A DNA stretch of 64,000 nucleotides from Neoarius graeffei (Eukaryota; Chordata; Actinopteri; Siluriformes; Ariidae). The notes under the pieces were generated by a model. That model was not told the DNA's origin, searched no databases, and was given only the letters and a program-made list of their open reading frames with translations. The translations under genes were made by a program, and so were the position numbers. The first letter of the stretch is position 1. Every line of letters starts with the position of its first letter. Shown here in pieces: positions 1-11,465 of the stretch. Where the stretch lies: NCBI RefSeq assembly GCF_027579695.1, contig NC_083592.1, positions 35,780,714-35,844,713 of the forward strand, in the 5' to 3' direction.

Positions 1-679
1 AGATTTAGTGATACTGAAGGGTAGTTTTCGAGATTGTATGACAAATCCTTCTTTCCCAGACTGTAGGGGTCGATTCCATTGCACATAGCGATCTTCTGAA
101 TATATCTAAAGCGAGCAGTGGCTTCTAGATTACGAGCATACTCTGATATCGCGAGTTGTTTGCACTACGGCAGCCTTTAGACCACCAGCTATTTCACTTC
201 CAGTAAAACCACTAAGAAAAGTCACGTAACTGAAACCCAGCAATGTGGTTGAGGGGGAGCAAAGGCATGCATGACTTTACTAGGAGCCAAGAGAAAACAA
301 AGAGCTGAAAGGAAAACTACTCCTTGAGTGGTTTATTAAGGCCCGACACCGTAGTTTTTTTCTTTAAGATTTGACCATTGATGTATCCCATCAGTGAAAA
401 CTCGTGAAATTTGCCACACACATCAGTGCTTGTGACAGTTACTCAGGAACAGAGCTTTGTCCCTGGGTGTGGCCCAGTGACTCTATCACAGTGTTTCTCA
501 ACCACTGGGCTGTGGCTCATTAGTGGGCTGCGAAGTGCCATCTAGTGGACCACAATTTTTTTTTTTTCAAGTTGAAGCTTATTTTTAGTCAGGTACAATA
601 GGTTGTATTCAGTCATGTGACTTTTGCTTGCGAGTTTACTTCCGGTGAATGAAGTGGTGGTCTGGCAAACCAATCTGGC
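1..679. other. No gene seen; AT-rich sequence
   Basis: I see no supported coding region. A T-rich stretch near 555-570 and a segment near 490-560, worded like other interspersed fish repeats, lead into the exon-like remnant that follows. Confidence 0.5.
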
Positions 680-680
680 T

Positions 681-1012
681 GCAGTTATGCATAGAGCTAG
701 TGAAACCATCTCTGACTATTTTTGCAGTTTAGAGGCCAATGCATGGTCAAGATACCTTCAGAAAGTTCCTCTTTGCAATGGGATTGATTCTTACATGTTA
801 ACAAAGAAGGATTTTTCACGAGTTGGAAAATTATCCATCCGTTGAGTTCCCCGACATTTCAAACTACATGGTGCTGCAGACATCGTTCTACACGGGGACA
901 CAGATGAAAACCTGGAAGAGCATGGAGGAGTGCAACTTTTTATATGTGGCTGGGCTAAAGATCTGGGGATCAGGACACTACAAGATAAATCAAGTTTGGT
1001 TTATGCCCGGGT
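681..1012 (+). pseudogene. Exon-like remnant of a multicopy fish protein
   Basis: Three reading-frame segments join into one protein-like stretch only if two frameshifts are allowed, one near 830 and one near 940. The first carries HRASETISDYFCSLEANAW, the second SNYMVLQTSFYTGTQMKTWK, and the third CGWAKDLGIRTLQDKSSL. The stretch stops at CCCGGGTAAGT, a good 5' splice donor at about 1011-1012. From recall, this wording resembles an N-terminal exon of a widespread fish protein with SWIM-type zinc finger and YqaJ-like nuclease regions that behaves like a repeat. That link is an inference from memory. The two frameshifts and the lack of neighbouring exons argue for a dead copy. It could instead be a decayed exon of a single host gene. 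Confidence 0.4.
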
Positions 1013-1014
1013 AA

Positions 1015-1370
1015 GTAGGCATTTTTGGGCTTTTTGTATGCATCTTTGTGATGTTTGCTAGGATGCTACAAGTTTTAGTATCAGGTGTGAACAAACCACA
1101 GCCACTCGATTCCCAATCCTCCCAGCTCATGAAGTTTAAACTGCACAAAATATTGAAGCACTAAGTATTATGACTTACAGCAACAACACCAAAAATTTTA
1201 ATTGATATAGTGCCTATCACCAACCCAAAGATTCCTTACAGAGTAATGGAGGAAAAAATACACATATCAAAACTGTGCTCTGCCAATATATGACTGTCTT
1301 CCAGACACACACACACAAAAAAAATGATACTTCTAATGTTTAAAAACTCATGACCTTTATCAAACACATT
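1015..1370. other. No gene seen
   Basis: AT-rich sequence with a short CA tract near 1304-1315. Nothing coding or structured was recognised before the TA target dinucleotide of the next transposon. Confidence 0.5.
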
Positions 1371-1372
1371 TA

Positions 1373-2965
1373 CAGTGCCTTGCAAAAGTATTCATACCCC
1401 TTTAACTTTTTCACATTTTTCCACCTTACAACCACGAACTTAAAAGTTTTTTATTGAGATTTTATGTGATAGACCAACAGAGAGTAGCACATAATTGTGA
1501 AGTGAAACAAAAATGATAAATGGTCTTCAAAATTTTAAACAAATAAAAATCTGAAAAATGTGATGTGCATTAGTATTCAGCCCCCTGCGTCAATACTTTG
1601 TAGAGCCACCTTTTGCTGCAATTACAGCTGCAAGTCTTTTGTGGTATGTCTCTACCAGCTTTGCACATCTAGACACTGAAATTTTTGCCCATTCTTCTTT
1701 GCAAAATAGCTCAAGCTCAGTCAGATTGGATGGAGAGCGTCTGTGAACAGCAATTTTCAAGTCTTGCCACAGATACTCAATGGGATTTAGGTCTGGACTT
1801 TGACTGGGCCATTCTAACATATGAATATTCTTTGATCTAAACCATTCCATTGTAGCTCTGGCTGTATGTTTAGGGTCATTGTCTTGCTGGAAGGTGAATC
1901 TCCTTCCCAGTCTCAAGTCTTTTGCAGCCTCCAACAGGTTTTCTTCCAGGATTGCCCTGTATTTAGCTCCATCCATCTTCCCATCAACTCTGACCAGCTT
2001 CCCTGTCCCTGCTGAAGAAAAGCATCCCCATAGCATGATGCTGCCACCACCATGTTTCACAGTGGGGATGGTGTGTGCAGGGTGATGAGCAGTGTTTGTT
2101 TTCTGCCACACATAGCGCTTTGCATTTAGGCCAAAAAGTTCAACTTTGGTCTCATCTGACCAAAGCACCTTCTTCCACATGTTTGCTGTGTCCCCTACAT
2201 GGCTTCTTATGCCAGTCTTTCAACAATGGTTTTCTTCTTGCCACTCTTCCAAAAAGGCCAGATTTGTGGAGTGTACGACTTATAGTTGTCCTGTGCACAG
2301 ATTCTCCCACCTGAGCTGTGGATTTCTGCAGCTCTTCCAGAGTGATCATGGGCCTCTTGGTTGCTTCTCTGACCAGTGCTCTCCTTGCTCGCTCTGTCAG
2401 TTTAGGTGGACGGCCATGTCTTGGTAGGTTTGCAGTTGTGCCATACTTTTTCCATTTTTGAATGATGGATTGAACAGTGCTTCTTGAGATGTTCAGAGCT
2501 TGGGATATTTTTTTATAACCTAACCCTGCTTTAAACTTCTCCAGAACTTTATCCCTGACCTGTCTGGTGAGTTCTTTGGTCTTCATGATGCTGTTTGTTC
2601 TTCAGTGTTCTCTAACAAACCACTGAGGCCTTCACAGAACAAGTGTATTTATGCTGAGAGTAAATTACACACAGTAGGACTCTATTAACTAATTAGATGA
2701 CTTCTGAAGGCAATTGATTGCACTGGATTGTATTTAGAGGTATCAGAGTACAGGGGGCTGAATACTAATGCACACCACATTTTTCAGATTTTTATTTGTT
2801 TAAAATTTTGAAGACCATTTATCATTTTCGTTTCACTTCACAATTATGTGCTACTCTGTGTTGGTCTATCACATAAAATCTCAATAAAAAACTTTTAAGT
2901 TCGTGGTTGTAAGGTGGAAAAATGTGAAAAAGTTCAAGGGGTATGAATACTTTTGCAAGGCACTG
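1373..2965 (-). mobile_element. Tc1-like DNA transposon, near full length
   Basis: The element is flanked by TA dinucleotides at 1371-1372 and 2966-2967, the standard Tc1/mariner target duplication. Its ends are long inverted repeats of about 215 bp (1373-1587 and 2752-2965) that begin CAGTGCCTTGCAAAAGTATT and match closely along their length. A transposase pseudogene lies between them on the minus strand. Long-TIR Tc1 elements of this sort are common in fish. The copy is complete end to end, but its transposase is broken, so it could move only with enzyme supplied elsewhere. The same first 20 bases open the element at 37933, which has a different interior. Confidence 0.95.
1590..2586 (-). 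pseudogene. Tc1-like transposase, frameshifted
   Basis: Two overlapping minus-strand segments make up the transposase. The N-terminal part (2586-2152) carries the paired helix-turn-helix DNA-binding region, with the GRPPKLTERARRAL linker that precedes the second helix-turn-helix. The C-terminal part (2180-1590) is the DDE integrase-like domain. All three catalytic acids are visible: D in LWSDETK, D in QQDNDPKHT and E in PDLNPIEYLW. It ends with the family-typical AAKGGSTKY. The halves are in different frames around 2150-2210, where several codons usual for the family are also missing, so a small deletion plus frameshift has inactivated it. Otherwise it is well preserved, suggesting a fairly recent copy. 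Confidence 0.93.
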
Positions 2966-2967
2966 TA

Positions 2968-3823
2968 AACTAACGATACATGCAAAACTAGATAATTTAT
3001 CACATGCGTACAGAAATACAAAATGTAGTCTGCATGATGTAAGCATGGTTGAGAATCTAAATTTTTAATATTCCAAATGAAATGCTGTAATTAATGCACT
3101 GTGATGAGGCACACAACAGGGGTGTTAGTTCATTACACATTTGCTTATGAAGGATAAATTGCACAAAATGTTTAGAATTTGAGCAATATTATTTACAGGT
3201 ACATGTAAACTGTCCTTGTAATTGATATGCAAAAATTGATGCTTCCGATGTTTAAAACTCTTGACTTTTTTGTACACGTGTAAAGTAACGGCAATGTCTG
3301 TAAATGAAATATTACATGCATTTTATCATTCAACATTGGAGTAAAGAAAAATTGTCAGATGCATATTTACACAGCACATAAGAGGGGTTATGGTACTATT
3401 ACACGTTACATGAACAGGCAAAGTATAAAGATTAGGTGTTCGCATATGAGATATGCTCAATGAGCATAATGAGATTTATATATTAAAAGGTTCTCCTTTT
3501 TCTTGTAGTTTTATTTACAATCATGACACTGATGTTTATATTGTCTAACTACACATACGAACATGAATTTAACAGTAATATTTGTGTTTGTTTGGCAATA
3601 CCTCAGCAAGTGATTCATGATGTGTGGTGTAGCTGGGAAATGTTAAGAAATTATACATAATATTTTAGGTACGTTTATAAGCCAGTGCACAGCAGGGTGT
3701 TGAAATCCGATCCAGACAAAGGCTGCCATGTTGGTTTATGTGGTTAGAACATGTTAGCGGTGTTGTTAATTCATTGATGTGGGGAGTCATTTTGCATGCT
3801 TCCTTAAAAATGGACTCTTTTAA
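2968..3823. other. No gene seen
   Basis: AT-rich sequence with no supported reading frame, RNA gene or repeat that I recognise. Confidence 0.5.
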
Positions 3824-4400
3824 AGGAGAACTGAAGTCATTTTTAAACTTGCTTTATTTCTTAATTAATGTGTTATTCAGTTACGTTTTCGGTTTTAGTA
3901 ACCTTATATCGTGACTCGTATTGGCAACTAATTGCAATTAAATATTATACTTATCGGCCCATTCGGTTTTTAGCCATGTTGAATATAGTTCATTTGGTCC
4001 ACGGCAGGCGTCGCTTATCCATGTGATCTTCACGAGACTTGTGCGAGACTTTGATACATGATGTGTCAGCCAGATGTCAGTGCCGCCATTTTGAAAACTG
4101 TTTTCCAAATGAAATATTGCACAAAAACGAGTTTAAATGACGATTACTGCCTACTTTTTTCAAACTTTCCTGATTGCTATTTCCGCTGTTTTACTTCCGT
4201 CCTACAATGTCTTGCACAGGTCTCAACGAATCTCGTTTCCAGCCATTGCTTTGACATATGGACTGATATATTACATAGCATATTTCAAACACTCATAACT
4301 TGCTATAGCAGTGACAAAATAGCTATCAAAAATGCATTCCTATATTTAATAAAATGAGATCTCGAATTTTGATAATAAAAAATTTGCCTTCAGTTCTCCT
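3824..4400. mobile_element. TTAA-flanked MITE (577 bp)
   Basis: The element begins AGGAGAACTGAAG and ends with its exact reverse complement, a 13-bp terminal inverted repeat. It is flanked on both sides by TTAA (3820-3823 and 4401-4404). TTAA duplications are typical of piggyBac and Kolobok superfamilies. No transposase is encoded, so this is a non-autonomous element. The superfamily cannot be settled from the ends alone. Confidence 0.85.
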
Positions 4401-4404
4401 TTAA

Positions 4405-5288
4405 TTGTTTAAAGTGGTCACAGCTTGTGGTGATATTTAATCTTTATAACTGATGTGATTTTTTTATTGGAACACAAGATTTTTGTGATGAAATTCCAAG
4501 TTGTAGTTTAAGCATCTTTCATTGACATGTTGGTCGATTTTCACTTTGGTTAACATTTTCAAAATACAAGGAAGAACATACTCTGCAACAGAGAGCAGGA
4601 AAAATTGGCTGTTACTGGGGAAGTGACAGAGGCTATAACCAAAACTGGGAAAAGAACAGAGATTGTGATTGACATAAGCAACAGAGCATGGCCTGTGAAA
4701 TAAAAAAGAGCAGGACTTGTAAGCTGGACTGACAAGAAAAGAGAACAGGGTCAGTGAATAATGAAGTGGAAAGAGCTGTGTTTGAACACATGACGTGATC
4801 AGAACACCAGATGGAAGAGTACAGGCAGGCATTGAGACTGAGGAACGCATGGGTCGACTCAGATCCTAAGTATCACTCGGAAATACTCAGATGCTAAGTC
4901 TGATACAGGGGAAAGGGCAGATCCTGAGGCTTGCAAATGTGTGCCAGATATAGAGGCTATCCTGGGAGCTTGAGCACAGAGGACATCAAGAGCCTGAGCA
5001 GAAACAGAGATAGTACGGAGGGCTGGTACAGGAGCTAAGGCTGATCTATGCACACTAATGGAAACTGAGGCAGAGATAAACTAAGATTAACTCAGAAGCT
5101 CATGCAAATATACATGATTATCTACGAACAGATACAGAGCCAGAGCTAGGAGCAGACACTACACACAGACGCAAAAGTACATACATAGTTGAAAATAAAT
5201 AAAATTACATAGACAACAATTATAACAACTTAGAACTTGTTAGAATTAGAACTGTAAAGAAGCTGGTGAATCAAGCCAACACCCATGG
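4405..5288. other. No gene seen
   Basis: The middle part (about 4550-5150) is purine-rich on this strand, with many AGAG/CAGAG words. The open frames there look incidental and have no recognisable domain. Confidence 0.45.
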
Positions 5289-5640
5289 TATAACCCCAAT
5301 TCCAAAAAAAGTTGGGACGCTGTGTAAAATATAAATAAAAAAAGAATGTGAAGATTTGCAAATCATGGAAACCCTATGTTTCATTGAAAATAGTACAAAA
5401 ACAACTTATCAAATGTTGAAACTGAGAAATTGTATTGTGCTTTTGAAAAATATATGTTCATTTTGAAATTGATGTCAGCAACACATTTCAGAAAAGTTGT
5501 GACAGGGGCAACAAAAGACTGAAAAAGATGTGTAATGCAGAAAAAAACAACAACTAATTTTGATTAATTGGCAACACGTGAGTAAAATGACTGAGGGGAA
5601 AAAAAGCATCCCAGAGAGGTGGAGTCTCTCAGAAGTAAAG

Positions 5641-6545
5641 ATGGGGCGGGGTTCACCACTCTGAAAGATTGCGTGGGCAAAAAGTGCAACAATTTAAGAA
5701 TAATGTTTCTCAATGTAAAATTGCAAAGAATTTGGGGATCACATCATCTGTGGTACATAATATCATTAAAAGATTCAGAGAATCTGGAGAAATCTCTGTA
5801 TGCAAGAGACAAGGCTGAAAACTGACACTGGATGCCTGTGATCTTCAGGCCCTCAGGAGACACTGCATTAAAAGCAGACATGTGTCTGTGGTGGAAATCA
5901 CTGTATGGGCTCAGGAACACTTCAGAAAACCATCGTCTGTGAAAACAGTTCATTACTGCATCCACAAATGCAGGTTAAAACCACATATAAACAATATCCA
6001 GAAACACCGTCAACCTCTCTGGGCCCGAGCTCTTTTATGATGGACTGAGGTGAAGTGGAAAATTGTCCCGAGGTCTGATGAATCAAAACTAGAAATTCTT
6101 TTTAGAAATCATGGACACCACATCCTCCAGGCTAAAGAGGAGAGGGACCATCAAGCTTTTCATGAGTGCACAGTTCAAAAGCCAGCATCTGTGGTGGTAT
6201 GAGGGTGCATTAGTGCACATAACATGGGTTGCTTGTACATCTGGGAAGGCATCATTAATGCTGAATGATATACACATGTTTCAGAGCAATGCTGCCATCC
6301 AGACAAAATCTTTTTTCAGGGAAGGCCTTCCTTCTTTCAGCAAGAAAATGCCAAACTGCTTTCTGCACATATTAAAACTGCATGGCTCTGTAGCAAAAAA
6401 GCCCTAGTGCTAAACTGGCCTGCCTGCAGTTCAGACCTGTCTCCCATTGAAAACATTTGGAGCATTATGAAGCACAAAATACAACAAAGGAGACTCTGAA
6501 CTTTTGAGCAACTGAAATTGTATATCAGGCAAGAATGAGACATCA
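5641..6545 (+). pseudogene. Tc1-like transposase remnant (5' part)
   Basis: This segment parallels the transposase pseudogene at 59626-60625. Readable pieces include a helix-turn-helix region around 5690-5830, a spacer rich in basic residues, and the DDE-domain piece around 6040-6130 where a serine-aspartate-glutamate motif follows the tryptophan-rich stretch. Several frameshifts and stops break it, for example just after 5820. The C-terminal codons continue after the nested insertion, at about 8403-8480. It is non-functional. Assignment rests on the same-family copy plus the typical Tc1 domain order. Confidence 0.75.
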
Positions 6546-6547
6546 TT

Positions 6548-8401
6548 ACCTCTGCCAAGGAGGTTATGTTTTCGGTAGCGTTTGTTTGTTTTTGTTTGTT
6601 TGTTTGTTTGTTTGTCTGTCTGTTAGCAACATTACGGAAAAAGTAATGAACAGATTGCTCTGAAATTTTTTCCAGAGGTGTGACTGGGCACAATTAACAA
6701 TCCATTAAATTATGGCGGTGATCCGGATCACCTTCTGGATCCTGGATTATTTTTTTCCCCATTGAAATGAATGGGCGCGTGACGCAAAAAACAGATTTTT
6801 CCTTCTGTAGGCCAAACTGTAAGGTGTAAAGTCATGAAACTTGGTACACTGATAGAGGAGTGGACCCTGATTGATTGCATCAAGTTTCATGTTGGTATGT
6901 CTCACGCTTTAGCGCCACCAACTGATCACAGTCTTACATGCGTTCATGCACGTAACTTTTGATCCGTATGTCCGATTTTCATAAGTCTGGTGCCATTGGA
7001 ATCCTTGGAGCTAGACAATTCCAGCGTATCCTACGACGTCATTCTCTGCATAATGAGATTTTCCGCCATTTTTAATTTTGTCCAAAGTGAAGGTAGAGTG
7101 ACCCTGGCCGCATATTTTGTCCGATCATCACGAAACTTGGCACACATGATCTCCAGTCCATGCCTAATGAATGATATTTGTTTCACTGTCATATGTCAAA
7201 GTGTTCGACCGTGGCAGCCAATCAAAATCTATGGCGAAGCCACCAAACAGGAAGTGAGCTCATATCACGCAAACGCTTTAATGTATTAAGACCATATTTA
7301 GTGGCATGACTTTGGACATCATCCAAACTACCCTCATCAAATATGGTGTCATTTGGCCACTAGGGGGCGTCACAATTAGCAAAAATGTATTTTGGTTCAT
7401 ATCTCAGAAACGGGGCGGCACGGTGGTGTAGTGGTTAGCGCTGTCGCCTCACAGCAAGAAGGTCTGGGTTCGAGCCCCATGGCTGGTGAGGGCCTTTCTG
7501 TGTGGAGTTTGCATGTTCTCCCCGTGTCCGCGTGGGTTTCCTCTGGGTGCTCCGGTTTCCCCCACAGTCCAAAGACATGCAGGTTAGGTTAACTGGTGAC
7601 TCTAAATTGACCGTAGGTGTGAATGTGAGTGTGAATGGTTGTCTGTGTCTATGTGTCAGCCCTGTGATGACCTGGCGACTTGTCCAGGGTGTACCCCGCC
7701 TTTCGCCCGTAGTCAGCTGGGATAGGCTCCAGCTTGCCTGCGACCCTGTAGAACAGGATAAAGCGGCTAGAGATAATGAGATGAGATGAGATGAGATGAG
7801 ATGAGATGAGACTTTCGGCACCAGTTCATGTATCCTCATCAAATTTGGTGTCATTTGGCCACTAGGGGGTGCCACAATGAGCAAAAACATGTTTTGGGTC
7901 ATATCTCTTTACGGGTTTAGAATTACATCTAAATTTTCATGTTAGTGATGCTCTGGGATGTCCCTGTAAAGAACCTTGCCAGCCTGTCATCTCCGTATGA
8001 GAATCCGCCTTGTGTCTTGGCCAAACTTTTGCGTGTTGACACAAAACTTGTCATGTGGGCATTCGGTCGCCTCTCTTGCCGGGTCGCCATGGCGGTGCGC
8101 CTGAGCAAGCACACTTTCACATTTTCTCCGGAAATGCATTCTAGTTATTATTATTACCTCCGCCAAGGAGGTTATGTTTTCGGTAGTGTTTGTTTGTTTG
8201 TTTGTTTGTTTGTTGGTTTGTCTGTTAGCAACATTACAGGAAAAGTAATGAACGGATTGCTCTGATTTTTTTTTTCTAGAGGTGTGACTGGGCACAGGTA
8301 ACAATCCATTAAATTTTGGCAGTGATCCGGATCACCTTCTGGATCCTGGATTTTTTTAAAGGATTCTTGGCGGAGGTCTGCGCTCTCCAAGTGCTTTTCT
8401 A
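6548..8401. repeat. Composite interspersed repeat inside the Tc1-like element
   Basis: Two direct copies of a repeat head occur here, at about 6548-6760 and 8152-8365. Each contains TGCCAAGGAGGTTATGTTTT or its close variant, a run of GTTT units, and GGATCACCTTCTGGATCCTGG. Between them lie short repeating blocks; 7317-7411 and 7830-7910 are diverged direct repeats sharing GTGTCATTTGGCCACTAGGG. The 3' end reads GGCGGAGGTCTGCGCTCTCC, a sequence I recall as a common fish repeat end. No coding capacity is seen. Its class (satellite-like, or the end of a larger transposon) is not settled here. Confidence 0.6.
7413..7811 (+). mobile_element. V-SINE copy A
   Basis: This is a full-length tRNA-derived SINE. 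The tRNA-like head is at the start (A-box-like TGGTGTAGTGGTTAGCGCTG, B-box-like GGGTTCGAGCCCC). A conserved centre contains AGTCCAAAGACATGCAGGTT. The LINE-like tail AGCTGGGATAGGCTCCAGCT follows, and it ends in repeats of GAGAT. A clear target duplication was not found. It sits inside the composite repeat. Confidence 0.92.
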
Positions 8402-8713
8402 GTTTCTCTTTCAAAACTACAGCAATTGGTCTCCTTAATTCCCAAATGTTTACAGAGTGTTGTTAAAAGTAGAGGTGATGCAACACAGTGATAAACATGC
8501 CCCTGTCCCAACTTTTTTGAAACTTGTTGCTTATATCAGATTCAAAATGAGCATATATTTTTTTCAAAAAACAATAAAATTTCTCAGTTTCAACACTTGA
8601 TATGTTGTCTTTGTACTATTTTCAATGAAATATAATGAGGTTTTGCAAATTATCACATTCTGTATTAATTTACAGTTTACACAGCGTCCCAACTTTTTTG
8701 AATTGGGGTTGTA

Positions 8714-9320
8714 GATATTTTAGAGCTAGAAACAAAAACAACAAATTGCTCTTCTTCAACAGCAGCTTTAAATGAAATGGAAGAATACATTATGAACAAA
8801 TTTACACACTGATTTGTACACTAAAGCCATCTAAATCATAAGCTAACACTCTCTCAAGGTTTTGCACAGCTTTGTATGTATGTTTAGTTTTTGCACAGCC
8901 AAAAATTAATATTCATAAGATAATATTCATAATATTTCCACCTTCTGGCAGGTTTCTAAGATGAGACACATGTTTGAGTTTTCTACAGTTCAATTATGGT
9001 AATGTCTGGTCTTTTCCCTTTGCACTGATGTTTTGTTTTAGACATTTTTTTTGTTTTGTTTTGAGTGAACTTACTTTTGATTTATGGTTGACATTTTGGA
9101 TTGTTTGCCCTGACCTTTTATTTTTAATTAAAAAAAAAAGTTTTTATCTAACTTGTGTTCTGAAAGCTTGGAAGAGAGTATTGCTAGCCCAATGCAATGC
9201 ATCTGACGTCTGAAATTGACTTTACTTGTCTGAAATGATTCCACAGCTTATTTATTTCTGAAGAGGCATACTATTCATCTGTTCATTTTTTTTAACACTA
9301 TGTAGATAAAACATTGTCTA
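8714..9320. other. No gene seen
   Basis: AT-rich sequence, T-rich around 9030-9150. Nothing recognised. Confidence 0.5.
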
Positions 9321-9324
9321 CATA

Positions 9325-9425
9325 CTGGCAACCTGTACAGGGTGTAACCCGCCTCTCACCCAAAGCCAGCTGGGATTGCCTTCAGCTCCCTGCGACCCTT
9401 AATGGATAAGCAGTATTGATAATAA
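9325..9425 (+). repeat. Diverged SINE/LINE tail fragment
   Basis: About 100 bp match the tail region of the SINEs in this window: CAGGGTGTAACCCGCCTCTC, then an AGCTGGGATTG block and GGATAAGCAGTAT. The tRNA head and centre are missing, so it is an old truncated copy or a fragment of the partner LINE. Confidence 0.7.
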
Positions 9426-9974
9426 AACTCTAAACCTCCTGGCTAGAAAAACAATCTGTTTACATTTTTAACTGTAATGTAATGGCGTCAATGATGATGT
9501 CAACACGTTGATTAATCACCAGTGGTGTAACAGGCTATAGCTGTGTGAGAGTATACCATGACTGATTCATAGAGTCACATTTTCCCACATACCTACTCAT
9601 CAGGGGGACATTATCGGAATCATGGGGATTGCCATTTAATTGACTGAATCCATCTCAGCTCTACTGCCAAATGTCAAGAACTGAAAAACTGGAAATTGAA
9701 ACCTGTGTGAATGCGTTGGAATGGATAAGTCAGATGTCTGCAAAGTAAGTGTTTATCTACTTAGCCTATTATAGAGCCCTGAAGATTTAAAGGTCCATTA
9801 AGCAAGTTTTGACTGCTAATCTGTTTCTGTACCCCTCCATCCATTCATAGAATATTCACATCCTGTCATCTGAAACATTTGAAGTAAGAATGTCATACAT
9901 CAAAACATGTTCCTCTTTCATAACAGTTGTATTCAATACCTCATTAAAATTGTAGCAAATGATATCATTTGTTG
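9426..9974. other. No gene seen
   Basis: Nothing recognised in this stretch. Confidence 0.45.
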
Positions 9975-10325
9975 GGTGGCACGGTGTTGCAGTGGTTAGC
10001 ACTGGCACCTTGCAGCAAGAAGGTTCTGGGTTTGAGCCTTGTGGCCGACTGGAGCCTTTGTGTGTGGAGTTTTCATGTTCTCCACATCCCTGCATGGGTT
10101 TCCTTTGGGTACTCTAGTTTACTCCTATAGTCCAAAGATATGCAGATTAGGTCCCATCAGTGCCCATTGGTGTGAATGTGTGAGTGGTTGTTTGTCTCTG
10201 TATTAGCCCTGCGATAGATTGGCAACCTGCCCAGGGTGTACTCTGACTCTCAAAGTCAGCTGGGATTGGCTCCAGCTTTCCCTGCGACCATGAAGGATAA
10301 GCAGTATAGGTAATGGATGGATGAA
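9975..10325 (+). mobile_element. Diverged V-SINE-related copy with TGGATGGATG tail
   Basis: The same modular order as the V-SINEs is present: a tRNA-like head (GGTGGCACGGTGTTGCAGTG), a centre with a variant of AGTCCAAAGA, and a CAGCTGGGATTGGCTCCAGC tail. The end is GGTAATGGATGGATG instead of GAGATGAGATG. It is a related but older subfamily, with many substitutions and a shortened centre. Confidence 0.85.
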
Positions 10326-10830
10326 TGTATATCATTTGTCAAACTAGCGCACTGGTGTAAGGCTATCCTTGTATGTGCAACAAATATGGTGTATACTGAT
10401 TTTTATTTTGAAGGATTTTCAGTGAAACCTTTGAAGGGTATCTACAGAGGGCCTTAAAAGCAAATATCTCGCAAATAAACAAATTGTGCTAAAAGTCGGT
10501 CTTTATGTATGTCCATTATAAAAAAAGCTGCATTGTTGAATTTGTTCCTAACAATATAACCACTAAAGTGATGAAAATAGACAGGACTAGTTTTTGTCAG
10601 GCAGGCCGCCATAACTCCATCGTGCATGATGTCATTTTCTGTGAGCACAGCAGAGGTGTACAAGTGCATGCTATGCGAGACTATAATATAATATTATGGT
10701 CTCGCATGACTTCTCAGTCAATTTGTTTGCATTTCTCCACAAAGATTATGGCAATGAAATATTAGAAAAGGAATCCAAATAAAGTAGTGGCTAGTTTATT
10801 GCTAGTTTTTTTTTTTTTTTAATATTTACC
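10326..10830. other. No gene seen
   Basis: AT-rich sequence ending in a T tract. The open frames on both strands near 10450-10770 have no recognisable domain. Confidence 0.45.
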
Positions 10831-11206
10831 GGCGGCACGGTGGTGTAGTGGTTAGCGCTGTCGTCTCACAGCAAGAAGGTCCGGGTTTGAGCCCCGTGGC
10901 CGGTGAGGGCCTTTCTGTGCGGAGTTTGCATGTTCTCCCCGTGTCCGTGTGGGTTTCCTCCGGGTGCTCCAGTTTCCCCCACAGTCCAAAGACATGCAGG
11001 TTAGGTTAACTGGTGACTCTAAATTGACCGTAGGTGTGAATGTGAGTGTGAATGGTTGTCTGTGTCTATGTGTCAGCCCTGTGATGACCTGGCGACTTGT
11101 CCAGGGTGTACCCCGCCTTTCGCCTGTAGTCAGCTGGGATAGGCTCCAGCTTGCCTGCGACCCTGTAGAACAGGATAAAGCGGCTAGAGATAATGAGATG
11201 AATGAA
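10831..11206 (+). mobile_element. V-SINE copy B with 10-bp target duplication
   Basis: Full-length V-SINE with the same head, centre and tail as copy A. The flanking direct repeat AATATTTACC is at 10821-10830 and 11207-11216. It inserted at the edge of a THAP exon remnant, directly beside its predicted splice donor. Confidence 0.93.
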
Positions 11207-11215
11207 AATATTTAC

Positions 11216-11465
11216 CTGCTTATCTTCCATCCATTTGATGCATGACACGGCGGTATGTTGACGTGCTGCCGGTGTTTTGTGGGGAAACAAAGTCGGGATC
11301 GTGTCTGGCTTCGGTTGTCGTTTCTGCCTTGTATCTTGCTTCTTCCCAGTGATTTTTTCATACAAGTCCTCCACAAAACAATCTTCTGTAAAATGCTCAC
11401 TGCACAATTTGCTGCTTTTCCAGGAGTAAAGTTTTCTTGCTTTACTTGATTAAGCCACTCGGCCA
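11216..11465 (-). pseudogene. THAP-domain exon remnant
   Basis: On the minus strand the residues EWLNQVKQENFTPGKAAN are followed, after a one-base frame change, by CSEHFTEDCF. That second piece supplies the C-x2-H pair of a C2CH THAP zinc finger. Further on comes PTLFPHKTPAARQ, matching the proline and the LFP-type motif that close THAP domains. The stretch ends at an AAGCAG/GTAAAT splice donor (intron GT at plus 11214-11215). THAP domains bind DNA and occur both in host THAP proteins and in P-element or Kolobok-type transposases. The first C-x-C pair was not found and would lie in an upstream exon. The frameshift argues for a decayed copy, probably of a repetitive gene. Confidence 0.7.

Larger units (their letters stand above)
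5291..8711 (+). mobile_element. Tc1-like transposon interrupted by a nested repeat
   Basis: The ends are inverted copies of the AACCCCAATTCCAAAA sequence and are flanked by TA at 5289-5290 and 8712-8713. It belongs to the same family as the 1560-bp copy at 59287-60846. Aligning the two by eye shows this copy is interrupted between about 6547 and 8402 by foreign repeat DNA (6548-8401), which holds a further SINE. Both halves of the transposase pseudogene remain on either side. Confidence 0.9.

Noticed and set aside
4464..5053. Two minus-strand frames (128 and 64 codons) in a purine-rich region
   Set aside because: No domain, no splice context and biased composition. They are probably incidental.
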